Shown piece after piece: positions 17,137 through 27,516 of a stretch of DNA of 64,000 nucleotides. Source of the stretch: Streptomyces camponoticapitis (GTDB taxonomy: Bacteria; Actinomycetota; Actinomycetes; Streptomycetales; Streptomycetaceae). The position numbers were made by a program, and so were the translations under genes. A model generated the notes under the pieces. It was given only the letters and a program-made list of their open reading frames with translations. It was not told where the DNA came from and searched no databases. Positions within the stretch are counted from its first letter, which is position 1; the number at the start of each line of letters is the position of its first letter. The stretch is taken from assembly GCF_014646115.1 (NCBI RefSeq), contig NZ_BMMV01000001.1, positions 298,084 through 362,083 on the forward strand, written 5' to 3'.

Positions 17137-18421
17137 GACGGACCAAAGGTACGCGAGCCGAGACCGCCGTGCCCCCGCCCTTCTCCGACTCGACGGTGAC
17201 GGTGCCCGCGATGCGCTCCGCGCGGGCCCGCATGCCGCCGAGTCCGAAGCCGTTCGAGCCGGAGCGCGGGCGCGGCAGGAGCGGGTCGAAGCCGCGGCCG
17301 TCGTCCCGTACGTCGAGGGTGACCTCGTCGCCCATGTACGAGAGGGTCACGCCGGCCCGGTGGGCGCCCGCGTGCTTGGCGGTGTTCGTGAGGGCTTCCT
17401 GGGCGATGCGCAGCAGGGTGGCGGCGACCTCGTCGTGCAGAACCTCCTCGGTGCCGGTGACGGTGAACCGGGCCTCCACCCCGGTCCGCTCGCCCCAGTC
17501 GGCGACGGCCTTCTCAAGGGCGTCGGCGAGGGAGTCGTGGTCCAGTTCGGCCGGGCCGAGGTTGTGCACCGAGCGGCGCGCCTCGCCGAGGCTGTGGCGG
17601 GCGAGGGCGGCGGCCCGGGTCAGATGCTCACGGGCCCGTTCCGGGTCGGTGGTGCCGGAGACCACCTGGAGCTGGGCGATGATCCCGGTGAGCCCCTGGG
17701 CGATGGTGTCGTGGATCTCGGCGGCGAGCCTGCGCCGCTCGTCGGCCACGCCCGCCTCCCGGGCCTGGACGAGAAGCTGGGCGTGCAGCCCGGCGTTCTC
17801 CGCGAGGGCCTGTTCGAGACGGGCGTTGGCCTCTTCGAGCTCGGTGATGGTCGCGGTGCGTTCGGCCGCGATCTCGGCCTCGCGGATTCCGAGGTTGGCG
17901 AAGACCATGGTGAGCGAGCCGTTGAGCAGCAGGAGACCGCCGAACAGGACCCACTGGAGGGTGCTGCCGGGCGGCAGCCCGCCCGACTGTGAGCCGGCCA
18001 TGGTGACGGAGCTGACGAGCAGCCCGGGACGGACGGCCCGTTTCGGAAGGAGATAACTGCCGTCGAAGTAGCCGATGACCGCGTAGACCGCGAACAGCGG
18101 GTTGATCCAGGTCAGCACGAAGGCGACGACGGTGCGCACCACGTAGTAGGCGCAGCTCGCGGCCGACTGCTCACGCTCGCGCAGCGGCTGGCCGCCGCCG
18201 ATCCGGTCCCACCAGAGCTGGAGGACGAGGGCGGCCACGACCAGGGCCCCGGCGGCGTACGTCTCGGTGCCGGTCATGCCGAAGGCGTTCACGCTGAGGG
18301 CCGAGATCAGGGTGGAGAGCGCCAGCAGGGCGTACGGGCCCCGCCGGTAGAACTGCTCCCACCGCTCCTCCACGGAGACGGGCGTGCCCGCCGCTTCGGC
18401 TTTCTTCATCCCCATCGTCAC
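17099..18421 (-). CDS. DesK/NarX-type sensor histidine kinase
   Basis: Membrane sensor kinase of 440 residues with four to six N-terminal transmembrane helices (about 30-185) and no large extracellular loop. A coiled-coil linker follows (IAAERTATITELEEANARL), then the HisKA_3 domain with the phospho-acceptor His in AAEIHDTIAQGLTG. The HATPase_c domain has the N-box RIAQEALTNTAKHA and the G-boxes RDDGRGFDP and GFGLGGMRARAE. This intramembrane-sensing layout is typical of kinases paired with ABC exporters. The GTG at 18421 is chosen; ATGs two and four codons later are alternatives. It overlaps its response regulator and follows the permease gene by 97 bases. Confidence 0.94.
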   Translation of the reverse strand: MTMGMKKAEAAGTPVSVEERWEQFYRRGPYALLALSTLISALSVNAFGMTGTETYAAGALVVAALVLQLWWDRIGGGQPLREREQSAASCAYYVVRTVVAFVLTWINPLFAVYAVIGYFDGSYLLPKRAVRPGLLVSSVTMAGSQSGGLPPGSTLQWVLFGGLLLLNGSLTMVFANLGIREAEIAAERTATITELEEANARLEQALAENAGLHAQLLVQAREAGVADERRRLAAEIHDTIAQGLTGIIAQLQVVSGTTDPERAREHLTRAAALARHSLGEARRSVHNLGPAELDHDSLADALEKAVADWGERTGVEARFTVTGTEEVLHDEVAATLLRIAQEALTNTAKHAGAHRAGVTLSYMGDEVTLDVRDDGRGFDPLLPRPRSGSNGFGLGGMRARAERIAGTVTVESEKGGGTAVSARVPLVRHAGAEHHPDRRR

Positions 18422-18518
18422 AGTGTGCCCCGTGGTCCGGGGGGCCGGGCCCGGAGCGGCGTGCGGCGGCTGCGGACACCCCCGTGGCCCGCACCCGCCG
18501 CCCGCCCGCTCGTGGTGG

Positions 18519-19262
18519 TCATTCCCACCGGAACCAGCGGGCGGCGCCCGCGGTCAACAGAGCCGCCCACAGGGCCATGACCGCCAGGTCGACCCAGTGC
18601 GGCCAGCCGCCGCGCATCGCGGCGTCCAGCGCCTCGGACGAGGCGCCCATCGGCGAGTAGCCGACGATGTCCCGCAGCAGGTCGGGCATCGTCTGGACGG
18701 GCAGCCAGACACCGGCCGTGAACATCGACGGGAAGAACAGCGCCGAGCCGATGGCCTGGCCGGCCCTCTGTGTCGGGGCGATCGCGCAGACCAGCCCGCC
18801 CATGGCCAGGGCGCCCGCCGTCGCGAGGACCAGCGCCAGCAGATAACCGACGACGTTCCCCGGCAGCTCCACCCCGAAGGCGATCCTGCCGACGGCGATC
18901 ACCAGCGCGGCCGAGGCGAACGCGCCGCCGCCGAGCAGGATGATCTGCGAGGTGAGCAGGGTGGCGGGCCGCACGGGCGTCGTGGACATACGGCGCAGGA
19001 TGCCGCGCTCGCGGTAGCCGATCAGGATCGGCGGCATGGCCTGGAGTCCGGCCATGATCACGGCGAGCAGGGCGGCGACGGGGACGTACAGGTCGATGAC
19101 CCGTCGGCCGCCGAGGTCGGGGTCGGCGTCGTCGAAGCCGGGGATGAGCCCGAGAATCACCATCAGCAGGGTCGGGAAGGCGATGATCCAGAAGAGCACC
19201 CCCGGCTCGCGGGTCATCAGGCGTGCTTCGGTCTTGAGGACGGCGGCGGAGGCGGAGGCCAT
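18519..19262 (-). CDS. ABC-2 type transporter permease
   Basis: Six-helix ABC-2 permease of 247 residues. Hydrophobic stretches are at about 25-45, 60-80, 105-130, 140-160, 170-185 and 225-243, and RERGILRRMSTTPVRP is the cytosolic coupling-helix segment shared by many drug-export permeases. TGA of the ATPase gene and ATG of this gene are separated by one base (TGACATG), so the two are made together. It probably exports a lipid, peptide or antibiotic; the substrate is unknown. The adjacent two-component system supports an inducible resistance or envelope-stress role. Confidence 0.92.
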   Translation of the reverse strand: MASASAAVLKTEARLMTREPGVLFWIIAFPTLLMVILGLIPGFDDADPDLGGRRVIDLYVPVAALLAVIMAGLQAMPPILIGYRERGILRRMSTTPVRPATLLTSQIILLGGGAFASAALVIAVGRIAFGVELPGNVVGYLLALVLATAGALAMGGLVCAIAPTQRAGQAIGSALFFPSMFTAGVWLPVQTMPDLLRDIVGYSPMGASSEALDAAMRGGWPHWVDLAVMALWAALLTAGAARWFRWE

Positions 19263-19263
19263 G

Positions 19264-20226
<963 letters not shown>

Positions 20227-20361
20227 GCCGGAAGGATGCCTCCGGACGAACGGGAGCGGCATCGGCCATCGCGCTCGACCTCGTATCAACCGATCGGATG
20301 ATGCCGACGTCAGCCGGAAATCGGTGGGCAGTGTCAGTGGTGATACGTAGGCTCGCACCTG

Positions 20362-22227
20362 ATGCCGACCTCCGAAGATGTATCTACCAAGGACCACTCC
20401 GCCGTCCGGAACCGCTCCGCCGTGCGCTCGCTGCTCAGGCTGTGGCCGTACGTGCGGCCGGTACGCGTGCGCCTGTTCAGCGCGGCGTTGGTCGCGGTGG
20501 TGGCCTCGTGCCTGGGGCTGGTGATCCCCCTCGTACTGAAGTGGATGGTCGACGGCCCGATCGCGGACGGCGACAAGGGCGGCATCTGGCTCGGCGCGCT
20601 GTATCTGCTGCTGCTCGGGATCTTCGAGGCCGGTCTCTTCGGCTTCCGGCGGTGGCTGGTGGCGAGACCGCTGGCGGGGGTCGAGGCGGCCATGCGGGCC
20701 GATCTCTACCGGCATCTCCAGAGACTGCCGATCGCCTTCCACGACCGGTGGCCCTCGGGCCAGCTGCTGTCGCGCGGTACGACGGACCTGATGCTGCTGC
20801 GGATGTTTCTGGCCTTTCCGCTGACCTTCCTGCTGGTGAACGGGACGACGATCCTCGTCGGATTCCTGATTCTGCTGATGCAGGAGTGGACGCTGGGGCT
20901 GGTGCTGCTGGCGCCCGTGGTGCCGCTGGTCATCCTCTGTTCGGTCTTCGAGGCGAAGTACTCACTGGTCGCGCGCACAGCGCAGGACCAGGTGGGCGAT
21001 CTGACGACGGTGGTCGAGGAGAGCGTTCTCGGCATTCGGATCGTGAAGGGCTTCGGCAGGCACCGCAGCCAGGCCCTCGCCTTCCGGGCGCTCGCGCAGC
21101 GGCTGCGCGGTACGGAGCTGGGCAAGGCCCGGCTGCTGGCGGGCATCTGGGCGCTGATCATGGTCATCCCCGAGGTGGCGATCGGCGCGGCGCTGGTGCT
21201 GGGCACGGTCCAGGTCGCCGACGGGCATCTCTCGACGGGCACGCTGGTCGCCTTCCTGTCGACGGCGCTGGCGCTGCGCTGGCCGGTGGAGTCGATCGGC
21301 TTCCTGCTGGCGATGAGCCAGGAGTCGGCGACCGCGACGGAGCGGTACTTCGAGGTGATGGACACCAAGGAGGAGACGGCGGACACCGAGGCGCCGGCGG
21401 GCAAAGGCGCGGCGACGGGCGGGGGGTCCGACGGGCTGCGCTTCGAGGGGGTCTCGTTCCGGTATCCCGACGCGAAGGCCGGGTCCGTGCCCGTACTGGC
21501 CGAGGTGGACCTGCACATCAGGTCCGGCGAGACGATGGCCCTCGTCGGCGCGACGGGCTCCGGGAAGACGACACTGACCGCGCTGGTGCCGCGGCTGCAC
21601 GAGGTGACGGACGGGCGGATCACGCTCGACGGCGAAGACATCACGCTGATGCCGCGGCAGCGGCTGCGGGAGCTGGTGTCGGTGGCCTTCGAGGAGCCGA
21701 CGCTCTTCTCGGCGACGGTCGGCGAGAACGTCCGGATGGGCGCGGAGAGCGCCGACGACGCGGCTCTGCTGCGGGCGCTGGACGTGGCACAGGCCGACTT
21801 CGTCCAGGACCTGCCCCGGGGTGTGCACACGGAGGTCGGCGAGCAGGGTCTCAGTCTCTCCGGCGGCCAGCGGCAACGGCTGGCTCTGGCACGGGCGGTG
21901 GTGGGCAGACCGCGCTTCCTGGTGCTGGACGACCCGCTGTCGGCGCTCGACGTCCACACGGAGGCGCTGGTTGAGGCCGCGCTGCGGCGGGTGCTGGAGG
22001 AGACGACGGCGCTGGTCGTGGCGCACCGCCCGTCGACGGTGATGCTGGCGGACCGGGTGGCACTGATCTCAAACGGACGGATCACGGCTGTGGGGACGCA
22101 CCAGGAACTGCTGCGGAGCAACGCGGAGTACGCGTGGCTGATGTCGGGAGCGGACGCGGAGGGCGAAGCCGCCCCGGGAGCCGGGAGCGACACGGGGGCG
22201 GAAGCCGTCGAGGGGAGCATGCGATGA
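20362..22227 (+). CDS. ABC exporter half-transporter with degenerate ATPase site (subunit A)
   Basis: Fused six-helix membrane domain and nucleotide-binding domain, 621 residues, of a type IV (MsbA/BmrCD-like) exporter. Walker A is GATGSGKTT (Lys402), signature LSGGQRQR, H-loop AHRPST. Walker B reads FLVLDDPLSALD: the catalytic Glu is replaced by Asp524. Such a replacement in one subunit is a hallmark of heterodimeric exporters with one degenerate ATP site. The ATGA overlap with the next gene (22224-22227) ties the two subunits together. The substrate is unknown, and a drug, lipid or peptide exporter is likely. The ~20 C-terminal residues are an acidic, variable tail. Confidence 0.95.
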   Translation: MPTSEDVSTKDHSAVRNRSAVRSLLRLWPYVRPVRVRLFSAALVAVVASCLGLVIPLVLKWMVDGPIADGDKGGIWLGALYLLLLGIFEAGLFGFRRWLVARPLAGVEAAMRADLYRHLQRLPIAFHDRWPSGQLLSRGTTDLMLLRMFLAFPLTFLLVNGTTILVGFLILLMQEWTLGLVLLAPVVPLVILCSVFEAKYSLVARTAQDQVGDLTTVVEESVLGIRIVKGFGRHRSQALAFRALAQRLRGTELGKARLLAGIWALIMVIPEVAIGAALVLGTVQVADGHLSTGTLVAFLSTALALRWPVESIGFLLAMSQESATATERYFEVMDTKEETADTEAPAGKGAATGGGSDGLRFEGVSFRYPDAKAGSVPVLAEVDLHIRSGETMALVGATGSGKTTLTALVPRLHEVTDGRITLDGEDITLMPRQRLRELVSVAFEEPTLFSATVGENVRMGAESADDAALLRALDVAQADFVQDLPRGVHTEVGEQGLSLSGGQRQRLALARAVVGRPRFLVLDDPLSALDVHTEALVEAALRRVLEETTALVVAHRPSTVMLADRVALISNGRITAVGTHQELLRSNAEYAWLMSGADAEGEAAPGAGSDTGAEAVEGSMR

Positions 22228-24173
22228 CGTCGTCGCCGACAACCGCGAGCGACGGGCGGCCGGGCGGGGAGCGGGAGGGCGCGGACGCGGACACTCGTAC
22301 CGTCACCGTTCCGGTCCTCGCTCCCGGCCCCGGCGTCGGTGGGCCCGTCGCCCCCGTCGAGCACCCGCCCGCCGCCCCGGACGGGGACCCCTTCGCGCAG
22401 GACGCGTTGCCGGCCCCCCCCGGGGCCACGGGTGCGCTGCTGCGGTCGTTGTTGCGTGCCCGGCGGGGCAGGGTCGTCGTCGCCGCGCTGTTTCTGCTGC
22501 TTCAGCAGGCCGCCGTGCAGGCGGGGCCGCTGCTCGTCGCGTACGCCATCGACCGCGGCGTGCCCGCCTTCCGTGCCGACGACAACGGCCCGCTGATCGC
22601 CGTCGGCGTCGGCTATCTGCTCTGTGCCGCCGGAGCCGGGATCTTCCAGTACGCCTTCATCCGGGCCTCCGCCCGGGTGAACCAGGACGTGCTGCTCGAT
22701 CTGCGCGGCCGGATCTTCCGTCATGCCCAGGCGCTGAGCGTGGACTTCCACGAGCGCTACACCTCGGGGCGGCTCATCTCCCGTTCCACCACGGACGTCG
22801 AGTCGCTGCGCGAACTGCTCGCCGAGGGGCTCCAGGAGCTCATCGGCGTCATCCTGGCCTTCGTCTACATCTCGGCGATGCTGCTCTACCTCGACCTCGG
22901 CATCGGTGGACTGGCCGTTCTCTCCTTCGTACCGCTGTACGCGCTGGTGCGGCTGTACCAGCGCCGGGCCGGTGCCATCTTCGGCAAGCGCTCCACCGCC
23001 ATCGCGGCGGTCATCGTGAAGTTCGCGGAGACGATGAACGGCATCCGTCCCGTGCAGGCGTTCCGCCGCGAGGGAGCCAACGACGCAGACTTCCACCTGC
23101 TCAACCACCACCACGAGCGCACCAACGGCGACGCGCTCCTCGAAATGGCGCGCTACGTGGTGGGTTCACGGCTCGTCGCGAACATGGCCGTCGCCGGGAT
23201 CGTGCTGTGGGGCGCCTACCGGGTGGCCGACGGCACGCTTGCCCTCGGCGTCCTCGCCGCGTCCGTGCTGTTCCTGCGCAGGCTGTACGACCCGATCGAC
23301 CGGCTCGGGATGTTCCTCAACTCCTACCAGTCGGCCGCCGCCTCCCTGGAGAAGATCGCCGGTCTGCTGGCCCAGACACCGTCCGTGCCGGAGGCGGCGG
23401 ACCCGCGCCCGCTGCCGGAGCCGACGGGCGGGCATCCGGGCCGGCGGGTCGTGTTCGACTCGGTGAGCTTCTCGTACCGCACGGGCGGTGAGGTCCTGCC
23501 CCGCTTCGACCTCACGATCCCGGCCGGCCAGACCGTCGCCGTCGTCGGCTCGACCGGCGCGGGCAAGTCGACGCTGGCCAAGCTGCTGGCCCGGTTCTAC
23601 GACCCCACCGCGGGCCGCGTCCTGCTCGACGGCACCGACCTGCGGGATCTGGACACACCCGAACTGCGGCGCGGTGTCGTGATGGTGACCCAGGAGGCGT
23701 TCCTCTTCTCCGGCACGGTCGCCGAGAACATCGCGATCGGCCGCCCCGACGCCTCGCGCGACGAGATCGTGCACGCAGCGAAGGCCATCGGCGCGCACGA
23801 CTTCATCAGCGGTCTGCCCGAGGGGTACGACACGGACGTACGGAAGCGGGGCGGCCGGATCTCGGCCGGCCAGCGCCAGTTGGTGGCCTTCGCGCGCGCA
23901 CTGCTCGCCGACCCCTCCGTACTGATCCTGGACGAGGCGACGAGCTCCCTCGACATCCCCGGCGAGCGTGCTGTGCAGCGCGCGATGGACACGGTGCTGC
24001 ACGGCCGTACGGCGGTGGTCATCGCGCACCGCCTGTCGACGGTGGAGATCGCCGACCGGGTGCTCGTGATGGAACAGGGCCGCATCGTCGAGGACGGCTC
24101 CCCGGCCGAACTGATCGGCGGCGTGGGCCGGTTCGCAGGCCTGCACCGCGCGTGGCGGGACAGCCTGGCCTGA
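22224..24173 (+). CDS. ABC exporter half-transporter, catalytically competent subunit B
   Basis: Partner of the preceding gene, 649 residues. A ~65-residue disordered Pro/Gly-rich N-terminus precedes six helices and the nucleotide-binding domain. Walker A is GSTGAGKST, Walker B is VLILDEATSSLD with catalytic Glu571 intact, and the H-loop is AHRLST. The signature is altered to ISAGQRQ. Because each ATP site pairs one subunit's Walker motifs with the other's signature, the competent site is this subunit's Walker B with subunit A's LSGGQ. The degenerate site joins subunit A's DD with this ISAGQ. The ATG overlaps the upstream TGA. Inner-membrane exporter, substrate unknown. Confidence 0.95.
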   Translation: MTSSPTTASDGRPGGEREGADADTRTVTVPVLAPGPGVGGPVAPVEHPPAAPDGDPFAQDALPAPPGATGALLRSLLRARRGRVVVAALFLLLQQAAVQAGPLLVAYAIDRGVPAFRADDNGPLIAVGVGYLLCAAGAGIFQYAFIRASARVNQDVLLDLRGRIFRHAQALSVDFHERYTSGRLISRSTTDVESLRELLAEGLQELIGVILAFVYISAMLLYLDLGIGGLAVLSFVPLYALVRLYQRRAGAIFGKRSTAIAAVIVKFAETMNGIRPVQAFRREGANDADFHLLNHHHERTNGDALLEMARYVVGSRLVANMAVAGIVLWGAYRVADGTLALGVLAASVLFLRRLYDPIDRLGMFLNSYQSAAASLEKIAGLLAQTPSVPEAADPRPLPEPTGGHPGRRVVFDSVSFSYRTGGEVLPRFDLTIPAGQTVAVVGSTGAGKSTLAKLLARFYDPTAGRVLLDGTDLRDLDTPELRRGVVMVTQEAFLFSGTVAENIAIGRPDASRDEIVHAAKAIGAHDFISGLPEGYDTDVRKRGGRISAGQRQLVAFARALLADPSVLILDEATSSLDIPGERAVQRAMDTVLHGRTAVVIAHRLSTVEIADRVLVMEQGRIVEDGSPAELIGGVGRFAGLHRAWRDSLA

Positions 24174-24230
24174 CGCCGGGCCGCCCGGGTTCCGCGTTTC
24201 GGTGCGCACCGCGGCTGTGACCGCCGCGGC

Positions 24231-25145
24231 CTACTCCGCGCCGTAGGCCGCCCACCGTCCGAGGGTGAACCCGCCGCCCTGTTGCCTCACTTCCACGGCA
24301 CCCGCTCCGCCGAAATGCGCCGGGACGAGCAACTCCCTCTCGACGGCGGCTCGTTCGAGAATCCGACGGCGGCTCGCCACGGCCTGTTCCACGTCCAGAC
24401 AGAAGCAGCTGTTGCAGGAGGGTGTGAGGATCTGCACCGGGCTGTGCAGAAGGTCGCCGACGAAGACCGCGCGGTCGCTTCCGGATGCGAGCCGCAGTAC
24501 GGACGAGCCGGGCGTGTGGCCGGGGGCCGACTCCAGGGTGAGGTGTTCGTCGACGCGGTGGGTGCCGTGCCACAGGACGGTCTGCCCGGCCCGGTGGACC
24601 GGCGCGATGCTGTCCTCGTAGATCAGCCGGTCGTCCTCGTTACGGCCGTTCCCGTACGCGTTGTCCGGGCCGAAGTAGAAGTCGTCCACGGCCGGGACGA
24701 GATATCGCGCGTTGGGGAACGTGGGCTCCCACCCTCCGTCCGCACCGACGGTGTTCCAACCGACGTGATCACCGTGGACGTGGGTGTTGACGACGATGTC
24801 GACATCCTCCGGCCGGACTCCGGCCCGCGCGAGCCCACCCAGGAAATCGCCCTGCCAGTGGTGGAACCGCGCCGAGCCGGGCCGCTCGCGACCGTTCCCC
24901 ACCCCTGTGTCGACCAGAACGGTCCGCCCGCCGCTGCGCAGCACCCAGGTCTGCAGCGCCATCACCGCCCTGTCGCCGTCCGGTTCCCAGTGATCCGGCG
25001 CCAGCCAGTCCTCGTTGACCTTCCACACCTCGGCGCCGGACTCCGGAACCAGGCCGCGTGCGGGCGCGAACGCCCCCTGCCACTCGACGACTCGGATCAC
25101 CTCGACATCGCCGAGCACGATGCTCTGCCCGCTCTCGCTCTTCAT
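24231..25145 (-). CDS. MBL-fold metallo-hydrolase
   Basis: Metallo-beta-lactamase-fold hydrolase of 304 residues. The metal-binding signature is NTHVHGDHVGW (HxHxDH); the later ligands are the His in SAPGHTPGSS, the Asp in AVFVGDLLHSP and the His in LVPAHFGG. The layout resembles AttM/AiiB-type lactonases and related hydrolases acting on lactones, esters or organophosphates. A CNSCFC cluster near residue 235 is unusual. It is divergent from an AraC regulator across a 99-base gap, the standard layout for a regulator and its target. No signal peptide, so it is cytosolic. The substrate is unknown. Confidence 0.92.
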   Translation of the reverse strand: MKSESGQSIVLGDVEVIRVVEWQGAFAPARGLVPESGAEVWKVNEDWLAPDHWEPDGDRAVMALQTWVLRSGGRTVLVDTGVGNGRERPGSARFHHWQGDFLGGLARAGVRPEDVDIVVNTHVHGDHVGWNTVGADGGWEPTFPNARYLVPAVDDFYFGPDNAYGNGRNEDDRLIYEDSIAPVHRAGQTVLWHGTHRVDEHLTLESAPGHTPGSSVLRLASGSDRAVFVGDLLHSPVQILTPSCNSCFCLDVEQAVASRRRILERAAVERELLVPAHFGGAGAVEVRQQGGGFTLGRWAAYGAE

Positions 25146-25244
25146 GCCTCGACCCTAGGAAGGGCGGATGAGTCGCTCAATGCCTGTCCGGCTCACTCCG
25201 ATACGCGCTCGTCTCACCGCTGACGCGACGGATACCCTGGCCCG

Positions 25245-26240
25245 ATGGATGTGGTGAGTGACGCGGTCTCGGCGATACGCGTCGGGCGTCCTTCCTCGAA
25301 CCGGGTGCGGGTGAGCGGGAGCTGGTGCGCGCGGCTCGCCCCGTACGACGGTGCGGGCTTCCATGTGGTGCTGGAGGGCAGTTGCTGGCTGCTGCCCGAC
25401 GACGGCCCTCCGGTCTCGCTCGGCACGGGTGACGTGGTTCTGCTGCCGCACGGCACGGGACATGTGATCGCCGACTCCCCCGCCGACGCGGCAACCGTGG
25501 AGCGGGCGGTGTCGTTCGAGCGGTGGCTCGCCGGGAATGGGCCCCGTCGGCCCCCAGCCACCTCCGGCGCGGTGGAGATGCTGTGCGGCAAGTACCGGCT
25601 CGACCGCAGCCGCATGCACCCGCTCATGGCGGAACTGCCGAAGGTGGTCCACCTGCCGAACCGGGTGGGCGCCCATGCCGAACTGCGCGCAGCCGTCGAC
25701 CTGCTGGGCCACGAGCTCGGCACAAAGGGACCCGGCGCCTGCATCGCGGTGCCCAGCCTGCTGGACCTCCTCCTCGTCTACATGATCCGCTCCTGGACGG
25801 TCGGCGGGAGCGGCGGCTGGCCGGCTGTACTGGGCGACCCGGTGACGGCCGCCGCCCTACGAGCACTGCATTCGGACCTGGCGGCCCCGTGGACCAACGA
25901 CCGTCTGGCCGTCGAGGCGGGCGTGTCCCGCGCCACCCTGGCCCGCCGCTTCACCGCCCTGGTCGGCCGCCCCCCGATGGCCTACCTCACCTGGTGGCGC
26001 CTGACGTTCGCCGCCACCCTGCTCCGCGACACTCCGGATCCTCTGGCCGCCATCGCCCGCCGCGTCGGCTACAGCACCCCGTACGCCCTCTCCCATGCCT
26101 TCAGCCGGGAATTCGGTACCACCCCGGGGCAGTACCGGGCGTCGGCGGCGGGTCAATCGGCGTCCGCACAGGAACAGGCCGCCTTCAGCCGGGTTGGCGC
26201 ACCAAGGTCGCGGGAGTGGGGCCGTCGGGGCGGACCGTGA
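25245..26240 (+). CDS. AraC-family transcriptional regulator (cupin_6 sensor)
   Basis: DNA-binding regulator of 331 residues. The N-terminal cupin_6 ligand-binding domain (about 1-190) starts SDAVSAIRVGRPSSNRV and contains LLPHGTGHVI. The C-terminal AraC double helix-turn-helix (about 210-305) includes LAVEAGVSRATLARRF and IARRVGYSTPYALSHAF. It sits head to head with the MBL-hydrolase gene and most likely controls it. The 3' end overlaps the 3' end of the convergent P450 gene by 56 bases, so the last ~18 residues are antisense to P450 codons and of doubtful function. Confidence 0.93.
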   Translation: MDVVSDAVSAIRVGRPSSNRVRVSGSWCARLAPYDGAGFHVVLEGSCWLLPDDGPPVSLGTGDVVLLPHGTGHVIADSPADAATVERAVSFERWLAGNGPRRPPATSGAVEMLCGKYRLDRSRMHPLMAELPKVVHLPNRVGAHAELRAAVDLLGHELGTKGPGACIAVPSLLDLLLVYMIRSWTVGGSGGWPAVLGDPVTAAALRALHSDLAAPWTNDRLAVEAGVSRATLARRFTALVGRPPMAYLTWWRLTFAATLLRDTPDPLAAIARRVGYSTPYALSHAFSREFGTTPGQYRASAAGQSASAQEQAAFSRVGAPRSREWGRRGGP

Positions 26241-27516
26241 TGCCGTACGCCGCCTTCGCCGGAGTGGCGGAGAAGGCCACTGTGTGCGCCGGCAGCAGGT
26301 GTTCGAGAAGGACCGACGATTCGCGGAGCGCGAACTGCAGACCGAGGCAGGCGCGGGCACCGATCCCGAAGGGGAAGTAGGCGCCCGGGTGGGTGGGCCG
26401 GCCGTCGGGCGCGGTGAACCGCCGGGGGTCGAAGTGCTCGGGGTCCGGCCACAGTTCGGGGTCGCGGTGCGTGAGGTACGGGCAGACCAGGAGGTCGGTG
26501 CCCGCCTTGACCGTGTGACCGGCGAGGGTGTCGTCCTCGGTGGCGTGGCGGGGCAGGATCCAGGCGGACGGGTAGAGCCGCAGCGTCTCGTGGACCAGCG
26601 CCTGAAGGGCCTCACGGCGCTGCTCCGAGCCCTCGCCACCGGCGGCGAGGGCTTCTGCGCGCGCGGCGGGGTGCCGGTCGAGGAGCAGATAGAGCCAGGT
26701 CAGGGTGGTGGCCGTGGTCTCGTGCCCGGCCACGAGCAGCGTGACCATCTCGTCGCGGATCAGCCGGTCGGTGTACTCGGGACGCTCGGCGGCGGCGTCG
26801 GTCAGCACATGGAGCAGGCCGGGGCCGTCGGGGCCGGCCGCTCCGGCACGGGCGGCCTCGATGGCGTGCCGGGCGACCGTGTCGATGCGGGCGAGATCGG
26901 CGGCGACCGCGTCATGGGCGTCGCCGGCGTCGGCGGGCAGCGTGGGGAGGGCGGTCGCCACGGCGGCCACGGCGTCCAGTTCGCGCTCGGTCCCGTCGTC
27001 GAGGGGGTGCCCGGTGAGTGAGCGCCAGATCGCGTCCAGGGCGAAGCGGCGCATCTCCCGCCCGACGTCGAAGGTCTCCCCGGTACGGGCGTATCCGTCC
27101 CAGCGGCCGGCGGTGGTCCGGGCGGCCCCGGTGATCCGGTGTTCGTAGCGGCGCATGCCGGGGCCGGTGAACTGGGACTGCAGCAGGCGGCGTTGGGACT
27201 TCCACGCGGCACCGGTGGCGGCGAGGACTCCGTCGCCGATCAGCAGACGGGCACGGTGCGAGCGCTTGACGTACCGGTCCGGGTGGCGGGCGAGCACATG
27301 CTGTACGGCCCCCGGGTCGGTGACGAGAACGGTCGGGTCCGGTCCGAGGCGGAACGCGGCGACGCCGCCGAACCGTTCGCGCACCTGGGAGAGCAGCTCG
27401 ACCAGCTCGCCTCCCCCTGACCGCCACCGGCGCACGAGTTCAGGCTCGGCCTCGGGCACGGGTCGTGCCGGCCCGGGAGCGTGCGTGAGGGGGGCGGCAG
27501 TGGTGTCGGGCTCCAT
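26185..27516 (-). CDS. Cytochrome P450 (eukaryotic-like class motif)
   Basis: P450 monooxygenase of 443 residues from the ATG at 27516, which follows AGGAGAGG. The I-helix is VAGHETTAT, ExxR is HETLRLYPSAWILPR, and the heme loop is FPFGIGARACLGLQFAL with the thiolate Cys. The FGxGxRxCxG form and DPEHFDPRRF resemble CYP102/CYP4-like and terpene-modifying bacterial P450s more than the CYP105/107 group. It is not linked to a redox partner or a terpene synthase in this window. It is convergent with the AraC gene and divergent from the M4 protease. Substrate unknown. Confidence 0.94.
   Translation of the reverse strand: MEPDTTAAPLTHAPGPARPVPEAEPELVRRWRSGGGELVELLSQVRERFGGVAAFRLGPDPTVLVTDPGAVQHVLARHPDRYVKRSHRARLLIGDGVLAATGAAWKSQRRLLQSQFTGPGMRRYEHRITGAARTTAGRWDGYARTGETFDVGREMRRFALDAIWRSLTGHPLDDGTERELDAVAAVATALPTLPADAGDAHDAVAADLARIDTVARHAIEAARAGAAGPDGPGLLHVLTDAAAERPEYTDRLIRDEMVTLLVAGHETTATTLTWLYLLLDRHPAARAEALAAGGEGSEQRREALQALVHETLRLYPSAWILPRHATEDDTLAGHTVKAGTDLLVCPYLTHRDPELWPDPEHFDPRRFTAPDGRPTHPGAYFPFGIGARACLGLQFALRESSVLLEHLLPAHTVAFSATPAKAAYGITVRPDGPTPATLVRQPG

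Noticed and set aside
20706..23114. 802-codon frame antisense to the heterodimeric ABC exporter
   Set aside because: Its translation is Ser/Arg/Pro-rich without motifs, while the + strand has complete transporter domains.
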